Source: Portulaca oleracea
Taxonomy: Eukaryota > Streptophyta > Magnoliopsida > Caryophyllales > Portulacaceae
Length of the DNA stretch: 64,000 nucleotides
Direction of reading: 5' to 3'
NCBI GenBank assembly: GCA_029582165.1
Contig: CM055876.1
Location: 24,466,317-24,530,316, forward strand
The notes under the pieces were generated by a model. It worked only from the letters and a program-made list of their open reading frames with translations. It was not told the DNA's origin and made no database searches. Both the position numbers and the translations under genes were made by a program. Shown one piece after another: positions 31,765-45,566 of the stretch (its first letter is position 1; each line of letters opens with the position of its first letter).

Positions 31765-33119
31765 TTGACAAGTAGAGTTGGGCATTGGGTCGGACGCCCT
31801 CTGGGCTCTAAGGGTCTAAACCCGTTGAGGAACCAAAAGGGGTCGGGTCATCGCCGATCAGCAAAATTAAGGCCAAGAAAGTGTCGATCACGAGTCCGTC
31901 TCAAACCAATGCAAATGACACTCAAACTCCCGTCGAACTTATCTCCTCTTTCAAGTCTCACATTCTCTCTCTCTCTCTCTTCTTAGTTTTTACTAGGGTT
32001 TTCACTAGGGCTAAAGAAAATCGCCACTGCCCATCGGCTACTCTACTTGCCGAAGAAGCCCTAGTAAACCAACGACACTGTCGATATTGTCTCCTCTCTC
32101 ACTTTTTTCCTCTCTTCTTAGTTTTCACTAGAGTTTTCACTAGAGCCAGAAAAAATCGTCGCCGATTACTCGAATCCCTGGAGAAGTCCTAGTATACTAG
32201 GGACGCCGGCGACTTACCTCCATCTGCAGCGCATACCAATTCCTGAGGTGTGTTCTCACTTTCCTAAATTCCTCAGTTCATTTTGATTTGTGTTTTAGGA
32301 TTTCAATGAAGTTGATAGTTTGATACCCTTGAACTATGTTCATTTTGATTCAATTTGCGTTTTAGGGTTTCTTTGAAGCCCTAGAGTTGATTGTATGGCT
32401 AGTTTTGGTAGGTTCAATATTTGGGTTTCTAGCAATTTGGTTCAATTTATAAGCTTTGTGAGGCAAAATGCAGTGATACTTGAATTGGGCTCATTTTGAT
32501 TTCATGTAGGGACTGGGGATGAAACCAGGAGATGCTATTTGATCTAGAAGTTATTGGGTATTTGTGTGTGTGGTTGTGTGCTTTATGGGCTTTGAAGGAA
32601 CTCTAGAGTTGATTCTATGGCTAGTTTTGACAAGTAAATTATCTGGTTTGTAACAAAAGAATTCCTTAAGTTTGCACTCCATGTACATCTAATCATGCTC
32701 TTCTTTAATCCAAGTTAATTAGGAACCTGGATTATCTAGCTTTGACGGGTTGATTATCTAGTTTCTACAAATAGACTAGTTAGGGGAATAGGTAGGTTGG
32801 AATGCCAATTGCTTTGTTGTTACTTGGTTTCAACTAGAATTTAATACTCCATTGCTTTGTTGAATATATGATTCAATTCTTTGCTTATTGGGATGTACTA
32901 CTTCTTTCATGACTTACAATTGAGCTCTATGGCAATTCAATGATGTGATATCATGTTGCTATTGTGTGTTATAGTGATGGAAAACCAATCAAGTTCAATA
33001 CTTGTGGCAGAAGATAGTTATAGTGATTACACTACTCCCCTTCCTAAAAGGAGGAAAAAGTTCAAAGTGTGGAAAGAACTCATACAGGGCATGAATGCAC
33101 AAGGTGACCCAATCGTTAA

Positions 33120-33507
33120 GGACATCAATAATACCAACTTTGGGGGTATTGGATATTAATAATACAAACTATTTTCTTGGACACTAGCAGTACTATTGAC
33201 ATATTTTCCTCTAACAGTACACCGTTGAATTGTTATAGTTTTAACTCATCGAAAGATTATGTGGCTCATAATATATGACATGGAAGACATGTTAGTGTCC
33301 ACGTCAACATTTTCTACCCAACCTCCCCCTTCCACGTCACACATCATGGAGCCACGTCATCTTTCTAATGAGTTAAAACTATAACAACTCGGTCATGTAC
33401 TGTTGGAGGAAAATAGGTCGATAGTTGGTACTACTAGTGTCCAAGAAAATAGTTTATATTATTAGTCGCCAATACCCCCGAAGTTGGTCTTATTGGCGTC
33501 TAATAAT
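33120..33507. mobile_element. Mutator-type MITE in the hAT BED-finger exon (388 bp)
   Basis: Flanked by a 10-bp duplication CAATCGTTAA (33110-33119 and 33508-33517). Arms of about 150 bp are inverted copies: ACCAACTTTGGGGGTATTGG left against ACCAACTTCGGGGGTATTGG from the right, then CTATTTTCTTGGACACTAG on both. The right end carries about six extra bases (AATAAT). Excision in silico restores the BED finger frame. Confidence 0.8.
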
Positions 33508-33938
33508 CAATCGTTAAATGTAAAAATTGTAAAATTGTCTTGTGTGCTAATACGGGAAGTGGTACTACTCATTTGAGGAGGCATCTAGAGAAATGTCCTT
33601 TAAGACCTAGTGGGTATGATTCTGGTAAGGGAGGTAGTGATGATGATGGAGCATTCGTTTTTAACGTGTCTGAGCTAGAAAACAAATTTTAGTCTATATT
33701 AAGGGTGAGTGGGACCGAGATCCCGGTAATTGTTGGAGGTCCTGGTCTTGATATCAATTGTAAAGTTTTGCTCCCGCTCCTGGTCCCGATTGTGATTGCG
33801 AGTAAGGATTTGCTCCCGTTACCGTTCCCACCAAGAGTAGGAATGAATCAGAAAATTTTTGTCCTGATTTCTTAATTTTATTGCACATATTATTTGATTT
33901 ATCTTCATAAACAACCAACATAAATAATACAAATATGA

Positions 33939-34268
33939 GAAATTCCATTTGGTAGGCTTCTAGTTTTGCCTATTCCAAATTGTCAACCACTTTGTAAAAT
34001 ATTCCAAGTGACAGACTTATTTTTTAAAATTATTCCAAGTGGTAGGATTATTTTTGAAAAGATTCCAAGTGATAGGTTTATTGTAAACACTTTAAGCCGA
34101 GTCAGATTGAGAGATGGTGAGAATTTTGTTTTAAGAAGTTAACTAGTAGTACAAAAAGGAGCACACTACATGGAAATGTTTCAAAATAAGCATACCACTT
34201 ACAATATTTTGTAAAGTGGTTGACAACTTGGAATAGGCAAAACTTGGAGTCCACCAAATAGAATTTCC
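33939..34268. mobile_element. MITE with about 65-bp inverted repeats
   Basis: GAAATTCCATTTGGTAGGC at the left is mirrored by GAAATTCTATTTGGTGGAC from the right. TTTTGCCTATTCCAA and GTCAACCACTT also pair. Internal words ATTCCAAGTG are repeated several times. I could not settle a target duplication. It lies between the BED finger and the central transposase region. Confidence 0.7.
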
Positions 34269-34498
34269 CTACGAATTTTCTAAAATTTCACAAATTACGG
34301 CCTTGTTTTGTTTACACAATAACTTTTTCCCAAATTAAAGTTACACAATGTTTAATACATAATGTCTTTTTCCAGAAAAGAGTATATACAAGTTCGAAAT
34401 AGTATTAAATAAAATAAATCTAAAGAGTGTGCAGAAATTAAATTATACAAGTTTATCAATCATGATGAAATCACTTGATTTTTTAATATATATGATAT

Positions 34499-34608
<110 letters not shown>

Positions 34609-37212
34609 AACGGGAGTCGGGACCAGTAGCGGGAAATAAGGTTAAGTCCCACTCCCAGTCTAGGAACTGGATTTCGAGACCTGGACATGACCGGAAATGA
34701 GATGGGACCAGGATTCCCGGGATTTTGGCTTAAGGGACTCATTCCTTTGCTACTGTTGAGGAGCCTAGTTTTAGGCGAATGATGTCTAAAGTTAACCTGA
34801 ACTTTGTGTCATTTAGTTGTTCAACGACTAAATGGGAGTTGCTATCTATGTTTGTGGAAGAAAGAGAGAAGGTGAAGGACATGGTAATGCAATCTCCTAG
34901 TAGGATTTGTTTGACCACTGATAATTGGAAGTCTAACCATACTCACCAACACTACATCTGCATTACTACGTATTTTGTGGATATTGATTGGAAGTTGCAA
35001 GAGAGAATTCTTAGGTTTAGGGATTTGGTTCCTCCTTATGATTGCCAAAGCATTGCAAATGAGATATTTTTGTTTCTTAGTTACTGGGGAATTGTGGATA
35101 AGATATTCTCAATCACTGTGGATAACGCTAGATACAATGATGTGATGATGTCTAGTCTCAAAAGAAGTCTTACGCAAAGAAATGGGTTGGTTTGTAGTGG
35201 TGTGTTTTTTCTCATAAGGTGTTGTGCACACATATTGAATCTCATTGTGCAAATGGGGCTGAATTTGATCAATGAAACACTAGATAAGATTTGAGGGTTA
35301 GTGAAAGTGTTACTTAAATCTTCTCAAAGAAGTAAGGAGTTTTACGATAATGTTGAGAAGGTTTTCCACCTAGATGTGAAAAGAAAGTTAAAACTAGACA
35401 TGCATGTCCGTTGGAATTCAACATACAAGATGCTGGACAATGTCTTGTATTATAAGGCTGTGTTTTTGTAAGTTTTGTCAACGGATTAACCATTGAAAGT
35501 TCATGTACCCTTAGAAGATGAGTAGGAGAAGGTGATCGTAAGACATAAGTTTCTCAAGTTGTTCTCCGAAGTGACTTGCATGTTTAGCGCCACTAAGACT
35601 CCAACATCGAATTTGTATTTAAATGGCGCTTGATTCATTCATTGTTGGTTGCTTTAGGCAACTCAGATTCCTCATGACTACTTTGACATAGTAAATCAAA
35701 TGCTTGTCAAGTTTGAGAAATATGAAGTTTGAGAAGTATTGGTCTGAGTATAATTTGTATTTGTCATGTGTTGTTATCCTTGATCAAACGTTTAAAGTCA
35801 AGTCTTGAGTACTGCTTCACGATGTTGCTTGATTATTTTTACGAAGTCACTAGGCGGGTTGGTAATGTATTGCCCACTTTGCGTTCATTGTATGATGAAT
35901 ATACACAGCAACTAATGTCAATTTCACCGATTGTCTCCTCTTCTTCTCTTACTAGTGGCCTTAGAGATGAATATTTTGAGGATTACGATAGTTTTCAAGG
36001 TAGAAGCTCTAGGCTACAAGCTGGGAGATTACATCTTGATTTATACTTAGAGGAGTTACCTCTTGACAAGAACTTAGAGATGGATGTTTTGAAGTTTTGA
36101 CATGAAAATTCAATAATACTTCTTGAGCTTTCAGTTATGGCAAGAGACTTATTAATCATCCCCGTTAGCACAGTTGCTTCAGAGTCTGCATTTAGTCTTG
36201 GTGGAAAAACTATCTCTCTCACTCGTAGTGCACTTAAGCCCAAGGTTGTGCAAGTACTGATTTGTCTCTAAGACTGGCGACGGACAGAGTATGATGTTAT
36301 GGCAGCAGTAACAATTAACAATGATACAGACGAGGAGACAAATGAAGTGGATGACACAAGTAACTATTTTTAGGTAATTGCTTTGGGTATTATAAAATAT
36401 GTTAATTTGCTTCAATTGTGATTGGATGAATTGTCCTTAATTTTTGAGATTTTTCTTTGGACAGAGTTTGTTCTTTTTTGCATTAACTCTCATTTGACTT
36501 GTTTCGAAAATCTCAAGTCTTGCTCATTTTAGCAAAGGTTTGTTCTTTTTCTCATACACTCTCATTGGATGGATTGCCTGGTAATCCTTTATAATATGTG
36601 TAAAAATTGTTCTCCAGGTTATTCTGGAAGTTCATCAAGAATATGAATCAAGTTTATCAAGAATATGCAGTTAGCTAGTGTGAAATGTGAGGTTGTAATG
36701 TACCTTAGCTTAATTATATAATTATGTGGATGTAATTTTGGACTGTCACCCATCTTTTGTGCATAAGAGAGATCCTACTATTTTTAATTATGTGGATAAT
36801 TATGCAATTATTATTTTGGAAGCAAAAAATGTGGACATGAGAATGGTCCCACTCTTTCAAGATGGTCCTAGCTATTTATTTTTAATTATATAATTTTGCA
36901 GTGGTAAAAAGAAGGCAAATAAGATATCAAAGCTTTGAACAAACAGGCGTAAGTGGATAAATCGACATCTCTAATTATCTTGGATTTGCATGGTTTTTAT
37001 CATGGAGTATAGTAAGTGCTAATACAGAGCATAAATATAATATAATTACTTTTTTTATCAAATGGGTGGGTCATGGGCGGGTCATGGGCAGTTGACCCAT
37101 GAACTGACCCGACCCTTTGTGTAAAAGCGGCTAGCCCGGCCCTGACCCAGTATGGCAGTGGATCAGCCTTGACCCAGCCTAGCCCAACTCGTTACCCAGC
37201 TCTACTGACATG

Positions 37213-37933
37213 GATACACATTATGATCCTTTATGAGATTTTCATCCTACATAATTAATTAAACTAAAGATGCTACTCACATTCCTCCTCCCCCTTTAGA
37301 GCATATACATTGCCATAATAATATTGTTCCTAATATCCATAATATTGAAGATCCAGTTGCTACTATTGCTCCTGATAATTCTACTCTCATTGCTCCTGAT
37401 TCTCATATATCAGATAATGAGTATCAATCAAACAATTTCACAGATGCACATTTACGAATTAGAAGATTATCCATAATTAGAAATCCTCCTATTTGGATAG
37501 ATAACTACACTATCCCAAATCAGAGAAGAACATGTTCTACTCAATCTCATAGTTCTCATACTAAAGTTACTCAACCTTTATTTATTGACACTGATTAATC
37601 AAATTTATCTCAGGATTATGTCACATATCTTGCTACTGTTATCTATACACCAGAAACAAACTCTTATAATCAAGCACATAATCACCTAGAACGGGTAGAA
37701 GTTATGGATAAAGAATTAGCAGCTCTTAAAACTAACAGAACATGGGTTTTGACTTCTCTTCCTCAAGGAAAGAAATTCTAAGTGGGTCTATAAGGTCGAA
37801 TTCATACCTAATAGAAGTTTTGAAAGATACAAGACAAGATTAGTCATTAGAGGGTTTCTCCAAGTAAAGGATAAAGATAATAATCACATTTTTTTCCCCT
37901 GTGGAAAAGCTAGGGATTGTGAGAATATTTATT
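37213..37933 (+). pseudogene. Copia-1 linker and start of reverse transcriptase
   Basis: An acidic linker with DNSTLIAPDSHISDNEYQ and RLSIIRNPPIWIDNY is followed by VMDKELAALKTNRTWVLTSLP, the usual start of copia RT (MxxExxALxxNxTWxLVxLP). KFIPNRSFERYKTRLVIRGF follows in a shifted frame. Interrupted at 37944 by a MITE. Confidence 0.75.
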
Positions 37934-37943
37934 GCTTTAGCAA

Positions 37944-38534
37944 GAGTTAATTACATTTACCCTACCTGACTTATGTGGTAATAATTTTTACACACTCAAC
38001 ATTTGAGAAATAATTTTCACCCTACCTGACATTTAAGTGGTCATAAATTTAAAGCCCCTTAGGTTTGTTATAATTGATTTTTTATTGACTTTTCCGGTGA
38101 ACTGTAAAAAAATAAATATGAAGTGACCTTTATACCTTGTTATTATTTCCTTTGACTTTCAATTAAATGTGAAATGACTTCTGTACCCTTAGTATTAATT
38201 GTTATGGCATTTTAAAACCCAACCACTCCACTGATTCCTCTCCCCGGCCCCCCTCCCATACAGAAAATGAAAACCTAACCCCTCCCAAACCACCATGTCT
38301 GTCTTCTACTCCCCAACATAGTCTTTTACTTCTCAAATTAAAGGGCAGCATCGTAATTTCACATAGTGATATAGGGGTATTATTGTATTTTTCCATTTTC
38401 GATGAAAAGTTATCGGATTCTAACACTAAAAATCACTTTCACTAAATGTCAAGTAGGGTGAAAATTATTTCCTAAATGTCGGGTGTGCAAAAGTTATTAC
38501 CGCATATGTCAGGTAGGGTAAATATAATTAACTC
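37944..38534. mobile_element. Mutator-type MITE (591 bp) in copia RT
   Basis: Perfect 10-bp duplication GCTTTAGCAA (37934-37943 and 38535-38544). Inverted ends GAGTTAATTACATTTACCC and GAGTTAATTATATTTACCC, with repeated internal CACCCTACCTGACATTTA-like words in each arm (arms about 110 bp). No coding capacity recognised. Confidence 0.85.
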
Positions 38535-38544
38535 GCTTTAGCAA

Positions 38545-39660
38545 CTACCAAGAAGTAGGATTTACATAAGTTTGATATAGATAGTTCTTTTTTACATGGA
38601 TTCATAGATGGAGGGAGCATATGAAGAAGCATATATGCTCCCTCCTTAAGGTTATTCCAAAGTGCAAATTGGTAAGATCATTTTGTGACTTGAAACAAGC
38701 TTCTAGACAGTGGAATTTAGAGTTAACCAAGTTTTTATTCAAGAGAGGATTTAACCAATCCAAAAGTGATTATTCTCTATTTACCAAAGTCACATCAGCT
38801 GGATGTATTTATTTATTGTTATATGTTGATGATCTATTGATTACTGGTGATGACTTCTTGGGAATTACATATCTTAAAGATGCTTTATATACTACTTCAC
38901 TATTAAAGATTTGGCACAAGCTTGGTATTTTTTAGGTATTGAGATTGTTATAGCAGCTAAAGGTACTTTCTTAAATCAAAGAATGTATATCACAAGTATA
39001 CTCTCAGATGTAGGACTTGTACATCTAAATCAACAAAATTTCCTCTTCCAAGAGGTCTAAAGTTATGTCTAGAATCTGGAATACCCCTTGAATTCCCCTT
39101 ATAGAAGAATTATTGGAAGTTTGTTGTATTTAATTGACCCTCACAAGGCCTGTTATAAGTTGTCCAATGCAACATCTCCGTTATTTTTTGCAAAGCCCTT
39201 CTGAATTCTGATCAACACTACATTGCAACTTTAATTACATGTCTTAAGATATCTCAAAGGAAGTTCAACAAAGGGATTTGCTATCTTGCAGAAATTTCTC
39301 TTCACGTTTCAGCTTTTTCAAATGCATATTGGGGCAGTTGCCAATTTTTTGCTAGATCTTTGACAGACTATTGTGTTTTCCTTGACTATTCATTGGTTTC
39401 TTGGAAAACAAAGAAACAACATATTGTTTCTAAGTCCTCAACTAAGGCAGAATATAGAGCCATGTATGCCTTAACTTCTGAATTGGAGTGGGTTGCTCAG
39501 ATTTTTCAAGATTTACATATCTCACTATCTCCTTGCATGACTCGCTATTGTGATAATATAATAGCTCAACATATTGCTGCTAATCCAGCTTTTCATTGGA
39601 GGGCAAAGCATATCCGCACAGATTGTCACTGACAGATCAACTTGTTGATATTATGACCAA
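38545..39660 (+). pseudogene. Copia-1 reverse transcriptase and RNase H, broken
   Basis: FDIDSSFLHG and CDLKQASRQWN lead to YLLLYVDDLLITGDD, the RT active site with YVDD (38817-38850). The RT C-terminus is disrupted after 38936. RNase H follows at 39241-39660 with LRYLKGS, SWKTKKQHIVSKSSTKAEY, MTRYCDNIIAQHIA and RAKHIRTDCH, all copia family motifs. The enzyme would copy element RNA into DNA and remove the template. Frames shift at least twice. Confidence 0.88.
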
Positions 39661-39732
39661 ACTTTAAGTAAATATCAACATAATCTTTTCGCTTCAAGGT
39701 TAGGATTGATTGAAACTCCTCGTAATCCACCT

Positions 39733-39965
39733 TTTGGGGGGGGATATGAAGGATATTGGTCAGTTAGGAGTTTATTATCCGTCAAAGTAAGATTATCTGC
39801 TAAGGGTGTCTAAGGTAGTTGTTTTTGTTGTCTTTTTTCTGTATAAATATCTTCCTTCCTCTCATATATTTCACTACTATCAATTTCAGAAATTCATTGA
39901 ATAATACAATCTATTTCTGCTATCTCTATTTCTTCTATAGATTCTACTAGATGTTATATAATCAA
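39733..39965 (+). repeat. Copia-1 polypurine tract and 3' LTR
   Basis: GGGGGGGGATA ends at 39746 and the LTR starts TGAAGGATATTGG at 39747. TATAAATATC near 39842 is the likely TATA box. The end is near ATAATCA at about 39965; without a second LTR in the window it cannot be fixed exactly. Confidence 0.6.
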
Positions 39966-40837
39966 CCTAACCTTTGCTAGATTGGTTAGCTTCAAATCTT
40001 GGATTCTTTCATAGAACTTGACTTGGAGAAATTAAATGAATCAAATTTAGAAAAGGTTGGGGAATACAAGTATATATAGTACATATATATTATGTCAAAA
40101 AAGGTAAGACACGATCAATAAATGAAGAACTTTAATGAGGAGAAGTCTAATACTTTAATGCGCCTTTGCCATATTGCATGGCGAGGGGAGGGTAAGGAGT
40201 CGAATCTTATAGGGTTAAGTGAATTGGGTCGGATTACTAATTATTCAAATTACAGTAGGTCAGTCAATTAACAATTTTAAAATAAATAGTTTTCATATAT
40301 GCTAAGTTTATTTAAATATTTACATGAAATGGTAATTATAATAACTATGTTCTTTTGGTAAAATTATATTAGAAATTATATATATATATATATATAAGAT
40401 TGCTTCTGGGTAGAAAGTCAGACCTAGCCCACTATTTTAATGAACTGGTGATGACCCAATTGACCCGCATAGCTAGTAATTTGACCTTAACCCAAGGCAT
40501 CACCTTACAGGGTGATATATTGAGTTAATTTAACATGCACAAAAAAAATTGGTAACGTTCTCTCAGACATTAACCTTCAATGAAAGATATGGTGTTATTA
40601 GGTAACTTAGGTTTATCTTACTATATGATGGACCTACACAAGTATATACATATATATAAAATAAAGGAGCTTTAGGAAAAAAATAAAATAAAAAAAGAGC
40701 TCATATGTATTGGATCTAATCATCATTTAATTTAACTACCTAAATGGATGATTAATAAAAACCTACCTAAATGAACCCATAACTACTTAATAATTTTTCA
40801 TTAAATAAAAATGCAACTTATATTAAAATTTACATTA
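39966..40837. other. Non-coding AT-rich intergenic DNA
   Basis: No gene or clear element was recognised. A short (TA)n run lies at 40379-40396, and a GACCCAATTGACCCG stretch near 40450 resembles hAT subterminal sequence without a matching end. Confidence 0.4.
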
Positions 40838-41080
40838 GAGCGTACGCAATGTTGGTTCCAACATTCCAATATTTAACAAGCCCCACTGTCTCCCCTCTCT
40901 CCTCTTATCTATATATTTCTCATCCACCTTATATTATTTTCTTCCACAAGAGAAGGAATGATGCAACATTCCAACACGTGCAAAACGGAATGAAGTGGAA
41001 GACAGATCTAGAGATAAGAGGAGAAAAAAGACAGTAGAATCCATCACTATTGGAATACACTCACATCATTGCCTCTACTC
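40838..41080. mobile_element. Tourist-like MITE (PIF/Harbinger type, 243 bp)
   Basis: Flanked by TTA (40835-40837 and 41081-41083). Ends GAGCGTACGCAATG and, reversed, GAGTAGAGGCAATG. Inner inverted blocks ATTCCAATA and CTCCTCTTATCT pair across the centre. TTA target and GCAATG-type ends fit Harbinger MITEs. Confidence 0.75.
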
Positions 41081-41083
41081 TTA

Positions 41084-43356
41084 TATAACAAAGTAGTCAT
41101 GATATCATTAAGGCAAATATCTCATAAGTTACGAACCAAAGCACAACTTGTTATTACCTATTTTACACATGCAATTTTAAATTCTAATAGCTAGGTTAAA
41201 TAGGAGATATAGTGGTGGAAGCCAAAGAAAAATGAAAAAGGGTTTTAGAGAGAGATGGCCTATCTTCTCACTAGAACTAGACCCCCAGTCAACTTGAGAA
41301 GCCGTAGCCCTTCAGCCCCAATTTTAGTGCTCTCATCTCCAACTATCCATGCACATAATCTATTCGTTTCTTGTGATTGACATCAAATGATAGATTTGGA
41401 TCAAAATTAGTGTTCTTCTCTATCCTAAATCTCGTAAATATACCTTATGCTTAGCCTTGCTTTAGTTTGGAAAATGGTTCGATCCAGACTAGACTTGGAT
41501 CAAAATCAGTGTGGTTCCAGCTTAAATCATGCAATCTCTATGTGTAATATGTTAATGACTTCATTTCGATCTTTGGCTTTGCTTTATCGTTTTTAAAGTT
41601 TGAATGTTTGATATGTAATTCAGTTCTCGAACCTCGTTATTGGTGGTTTCTTGCATCTTCTATGTTATTATTTGGTACTTTGCTCAAATCACTGTGAGTA
41701 TAAATCTTTCTAGTTTAGTTGTGATCTGGGTTTGGCTAATCCTTACCGGTCACAATTACTTTGTGGGTTTTCGAGAAGTTTGCAATTCATTCGTCTAATA
41801 TGTGCTTTTGAGTTGTATTATATATGTTGGTCTTTGATGTTCTGCTCTCCTGGCCAAAATCTACGACATTGCTCAATATTATTTCAGATTTATTTGGGTT
41901 ATATGGCTAGCAACTCTGATTGGGCTTAGTTTGCTTGTTTTACTTGCCAAGTGCTTTGACTTGTCTTGCCTCCCCGTAGGTTGATGACCTAGTTATTGGA
42001 CATTGTAAGTGGTTCAAGGTGACTATTAAGGTTGTTGAGGCAAGCTGAAAACAATTGGGATTTGGGGGGTGTTGTTGATCCTGGTGAAACTCCCATTTAA
42101 AATAAATTATGATTGCAAATTTTATTAGACTTTTTGGCAACCTGAGAGTATTGGTACTACACAATCTATTGGCTAGCCTTGTTTTGTTCAGTCTGATGTT
42201 AGCATTCTTATATATTATCATATTTCTAAGAAGCTTGAGCTTTAGGCTATTGTCTCATAGATTCTTGATTTTTGTCTGCTTAGTCTACTTGTTAAATTGA
42301 TGGATCTTATTGGTCGTTTAGAAATTACTAATAGGCGACAATTAAATTATAATGATGGATGATGTTCCTGTCAGAGGTTGAACTCTTATTTTTCAAAGCA
42401 AAGTTATCTTATTGACAAAATTGTTCATGGTGTGAGTGGTGATTCCTTTTGGGTTCCCCATCAAGGCCAAACTCAGCAAAGCCAAGTTAATTAGACGTGG
42501 AAAGACAAGATTTGGTAAAAGTTTTTTTCTGTTAGAAAGACAAACATTGTCTTTGAAGAATTGTTTATTATCAGTAATTTTCGAGTCTTTATTAAGTTCC
42601 TTATTTTTAGTCTCATTAGCTTTTGCTAGGTCTTGTTTTTTAAGCAACTCTAGACATATGTTGAGTTGTGGTAACTCAATTGCTTGTCTCCTTTGTCTAA
42701 TATGTGGTATTATGTTTTGGTTAAATTCTTAAGGATTATTCTCTGTGCAATCGAATCTTATTGTCAGTAGACCTTCCTAGTAGGCGGTTCTTCCTCACCT
42801 ATTCGATCTTAAATCCCTTGTGACGAAGAACAACCCCTATTTGTAGTCTCACTCTCTTTGCGAGACTCTCTCTATGGTGGTATGTGAAGAAATGAACGTT
42901 CTTTTCCAAGTTTGAAGGCTCAAAGTTGGCAAGGATACGTTTTAAATACTTTGCTACTTATTTTCGTATGATGTTGAAGGTTGACTACTCACTCAAGGGT
43001 TTGGGGGTGTGATTAATTTAAAAATTAACTAGGTCGTCCAAAAAGTATTCTGTTAGTTGTGAATAGCTCCAGTAGTTCGCCAGCTCAAAATCTTCTATGA
43101 TTCTCAATATAGAAAATTTAGGGTGTTTTGAATGAAAAGGGATATACTTTGGACTGATATCCCTAGTCTATAACTTCTCTATAATAGGTCATTTTTCGTA
43201 TTTTTTAGGTGTAAGTCGACGTGGTTTGTTGGTTACTCTAGAGCGGCTATTGTCTCTCGCAATTTCTCTCATCTGAATGGATAAACTGGTTAAATATTAC
43301 CACTCCTAAAATAGGATGTCACAAACCTCAGATTGGTCCTCCCTCCCACCTGAAGA
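41084..43356. other. Unassigned intergenic DNA
   Basis: About 2.3 kb with only short, unconvincing open frames. I see no domain, LTR pair or inverted repeat. A phrase GATTTGGATCAAAATTAGTG recurs loosely near 41395 and 41490 (TTGGATCAAAATCAGTG), which may mark an old duplication. Weak resemblance to decayed retroelement sequence is possible but not supported. Confidence 0.35.
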
Positions 43357-43365
43357 TTGTTAAAA

Positions 43366-44949
43366 GGGAAATTGGATTCTAATAATACGAACTTTTGGCC
43401 ATATAAGACTTAATAATATGAACTTTCGATTTGGTTATGAATAATATGAACTTTGACCCCATGTTGCCCCCAGTAACACGCCACCGAGTTAAGTTGAACT
43501 TAACTCGGTGGTATGCTGACGTGGCGGCGGAGGATATCCCAGTCAGCTTTATTTTGTCCATATCAGCTCTTTCTCTCTCCTCTTTCTCTTTCTCTCTCCT
43601 CTCTCTTCGTCACTTCTCCTTTCTTCTTTTCCAGATTTCCTTTCTCATTCAATCTCCCTCCCTCTTCTTCTTCTTCTTAGTTTTCCAAGCAAAAAGGAGA
43701 ATGAAATACCTTACAGAGCAATAACGGAGGAAATAAGCAAAAGTATAGTTGGATTGCGATGGATGAACGATGATTGGTAAAATAAATCCAATAGTACATA
43801 AATGAGGTCCCCTTCTTTTTGAATTCAAACCCCACTGTACTCTCATTTCAATTCATTCTCATTCCCCCAACCATACAACCCATTTCAATTTCAAACTCCA
43901 CCCTCCTACTACTCTCTACTAACATCAATTTACATCACCCAGATTTTTCAGGGAGAAAACAAAAAAAAAAACCCAAAACTAGACACAATTTTCAGTAATT
44001 ACGTACTCTGATTAGTGAAGTAGGTGGAGCTTACGAAGATGAGGCCGGAGACGGAGACTGCGACGGCGGAGTGGAGGTGTCGGCGCCGACGGATGCGCCA
44101 GAGATCGACCAGAAAATCGCCGCCGAGGATTCCTCCGAGTGGATCTTGGAGGTGGACGAAGCAGGCTGGAGCTTATTCGGGTCAGGCCGAACATAGCAGA
44201 AGGAAGTTCTGAGGCATTCGTCGTACGGATCCGCCATGTACATCTCTTGGTGGTTTGGCCGTCGCCGGTGAAACACACCCAATTTCTCCGTCTTCTTCTT
44301 ATTCCAGTCTTCTTCTTCGTCGGTCAAACCAAATTCCTAATTCCAGTCTTCTTCTTCTTATTCACTCACTCCTCTTCTGCTATTGATGAAATTTGAAACC
44401 CAAATTTGAAATTCCAGAAGAATTCCAGAAGAAGAAGATGAAGATGAGCACAAAATTCCAGAAGAATTCCAGAAGAAGAAGATGAAGATGAGCAAATTTG
44501 AAATCAAACCAAATTCCTAATTCCAACTTGAACCCAGAAAAATTCCAGAAGAAGAAGATGAGCAAAAAATTTGAAACCCAGATCTGGGCTGTGAAGAGTA
44601 TTGATGAATGAGGGAGATAAACCCTAAAAGAAAGGGGAGTTAATTTTATGAAAAAATGGTTATTGATGAAATAATATCAGAATGAGAGAGAAAGACAGGG
44701 AAGGAGGGAAAATTAGAGTAATGCGGCAATTTTTTTTAAGTCAAAAGCTGACCTGGTATTGTCAAACAGCAAGGGGCACGTGCCGCCACCCCAACTAATA
44801 TCTCCGTCGAGTCAAGAAAAAGGTAACTCGGTGGCGTGTTACTGGGGGCAACAGGGGGTCAAAGTTCATATTATTCAGAACCAAATCGAAAGTTCGTATT
44901 ATTAAGTCTTATATGGCCAAAAGTTTGTATTATTAGAATCCAATTTCCC
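43366..44949. mobile_element. Mutator-like element (1584 bp) with GC-rich interior
   Basis: Flanked by a 9-bp duplication TTGTTAAAA (43357-43365 and 44950-44958). Terminal inverted repeats of about 150 bp start GGGAAATTGGATTCTAATAA and include GTTACTGGGGGCAACA and CCACCGAGTTA words on both sides. The interior (about 43,550-44,600) has a CT-rich stretch and a GC-rich segment (44030-44280), which could be captured gene sequence, but I recognise no product. A minus-strand frame at 44031-44327 is open without a known domain. Confidence 0.85.
44405..44575. repeat. Tandem repeat, ATTCCAGAAGAAGAAGATGA unit, about 3 copies
   Basis: Roughly 54-bp units contain AATTCCAGAAGAATTCCAG and AAGAAGATGAAGATGAGCA. 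Two near-perfect copies and a shorter third are inside the Mutator-like element. Confidence 0.8.
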
Positions 44950-44958
44950 TTGTTAAAA

Positions 44959-45561
44959 TCGGGATTCAAATTCAAATTTATGGGGTAGTTAGGATCAGCA
45001 TTAATGCATGTAGGATCATGGATCATATGTAAATAGTATAATCATATCGAGAATTTTTTATCATAAAATTGTAAGATTGTAGATCAGGATCAGGATTTTA
45101 ATAACTATGCTCCCACATGCTATATAAAGTTATGACTAATCCAAATATCCATCACTTGGCATGTAAAAAAAAAAAATATTGTGGTGAAAGCTAGCTGGGT
45201 GCCCACTGCCCATGCATTAGGGCTAAATTGAGCATCAACCGATTGAGTTAGCATTAATTAACATTCCTTGCCTGAGTTGCCTCGTCAAAAACTCAAACCC
45301 CTGTACCCTTCTTAATTAATTAAAAAAAGAAAGGAGTGAATTTAATTGAGTCATCATCATAATTAACAGTAATAGGACGACAATAGCTACTTTTATTTGT
45401 TGACTATTATTATTATTTTTTTATAGGAGTTCATTATTAATTTTGATGTTACTGGAGTCTGGAGCTGTTGGAACATGTGGAAAATAAATAATTAATAATC
45501 ATGGCATTGATAAATCTACAACCCTATCCCTCCCTAATTATTATATGGTACTCCTGAAAAT
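44959..45561. other. Intergenic AT-rich DNA
   Basis: No open frame or repeat pair recognised between the Mutator-like element and the short copia element. Confidence 0.4.
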
Positions 45562-45566
45562 ATTTA

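Noticed and set aside
44012..44327. Proline- and arginine-rich minus-strand frames as a host gene
   Set aside because: They lie inside a Mutator-like element with 9-bp TSDs; GC-rich captured or random sequence without a recognised domain.
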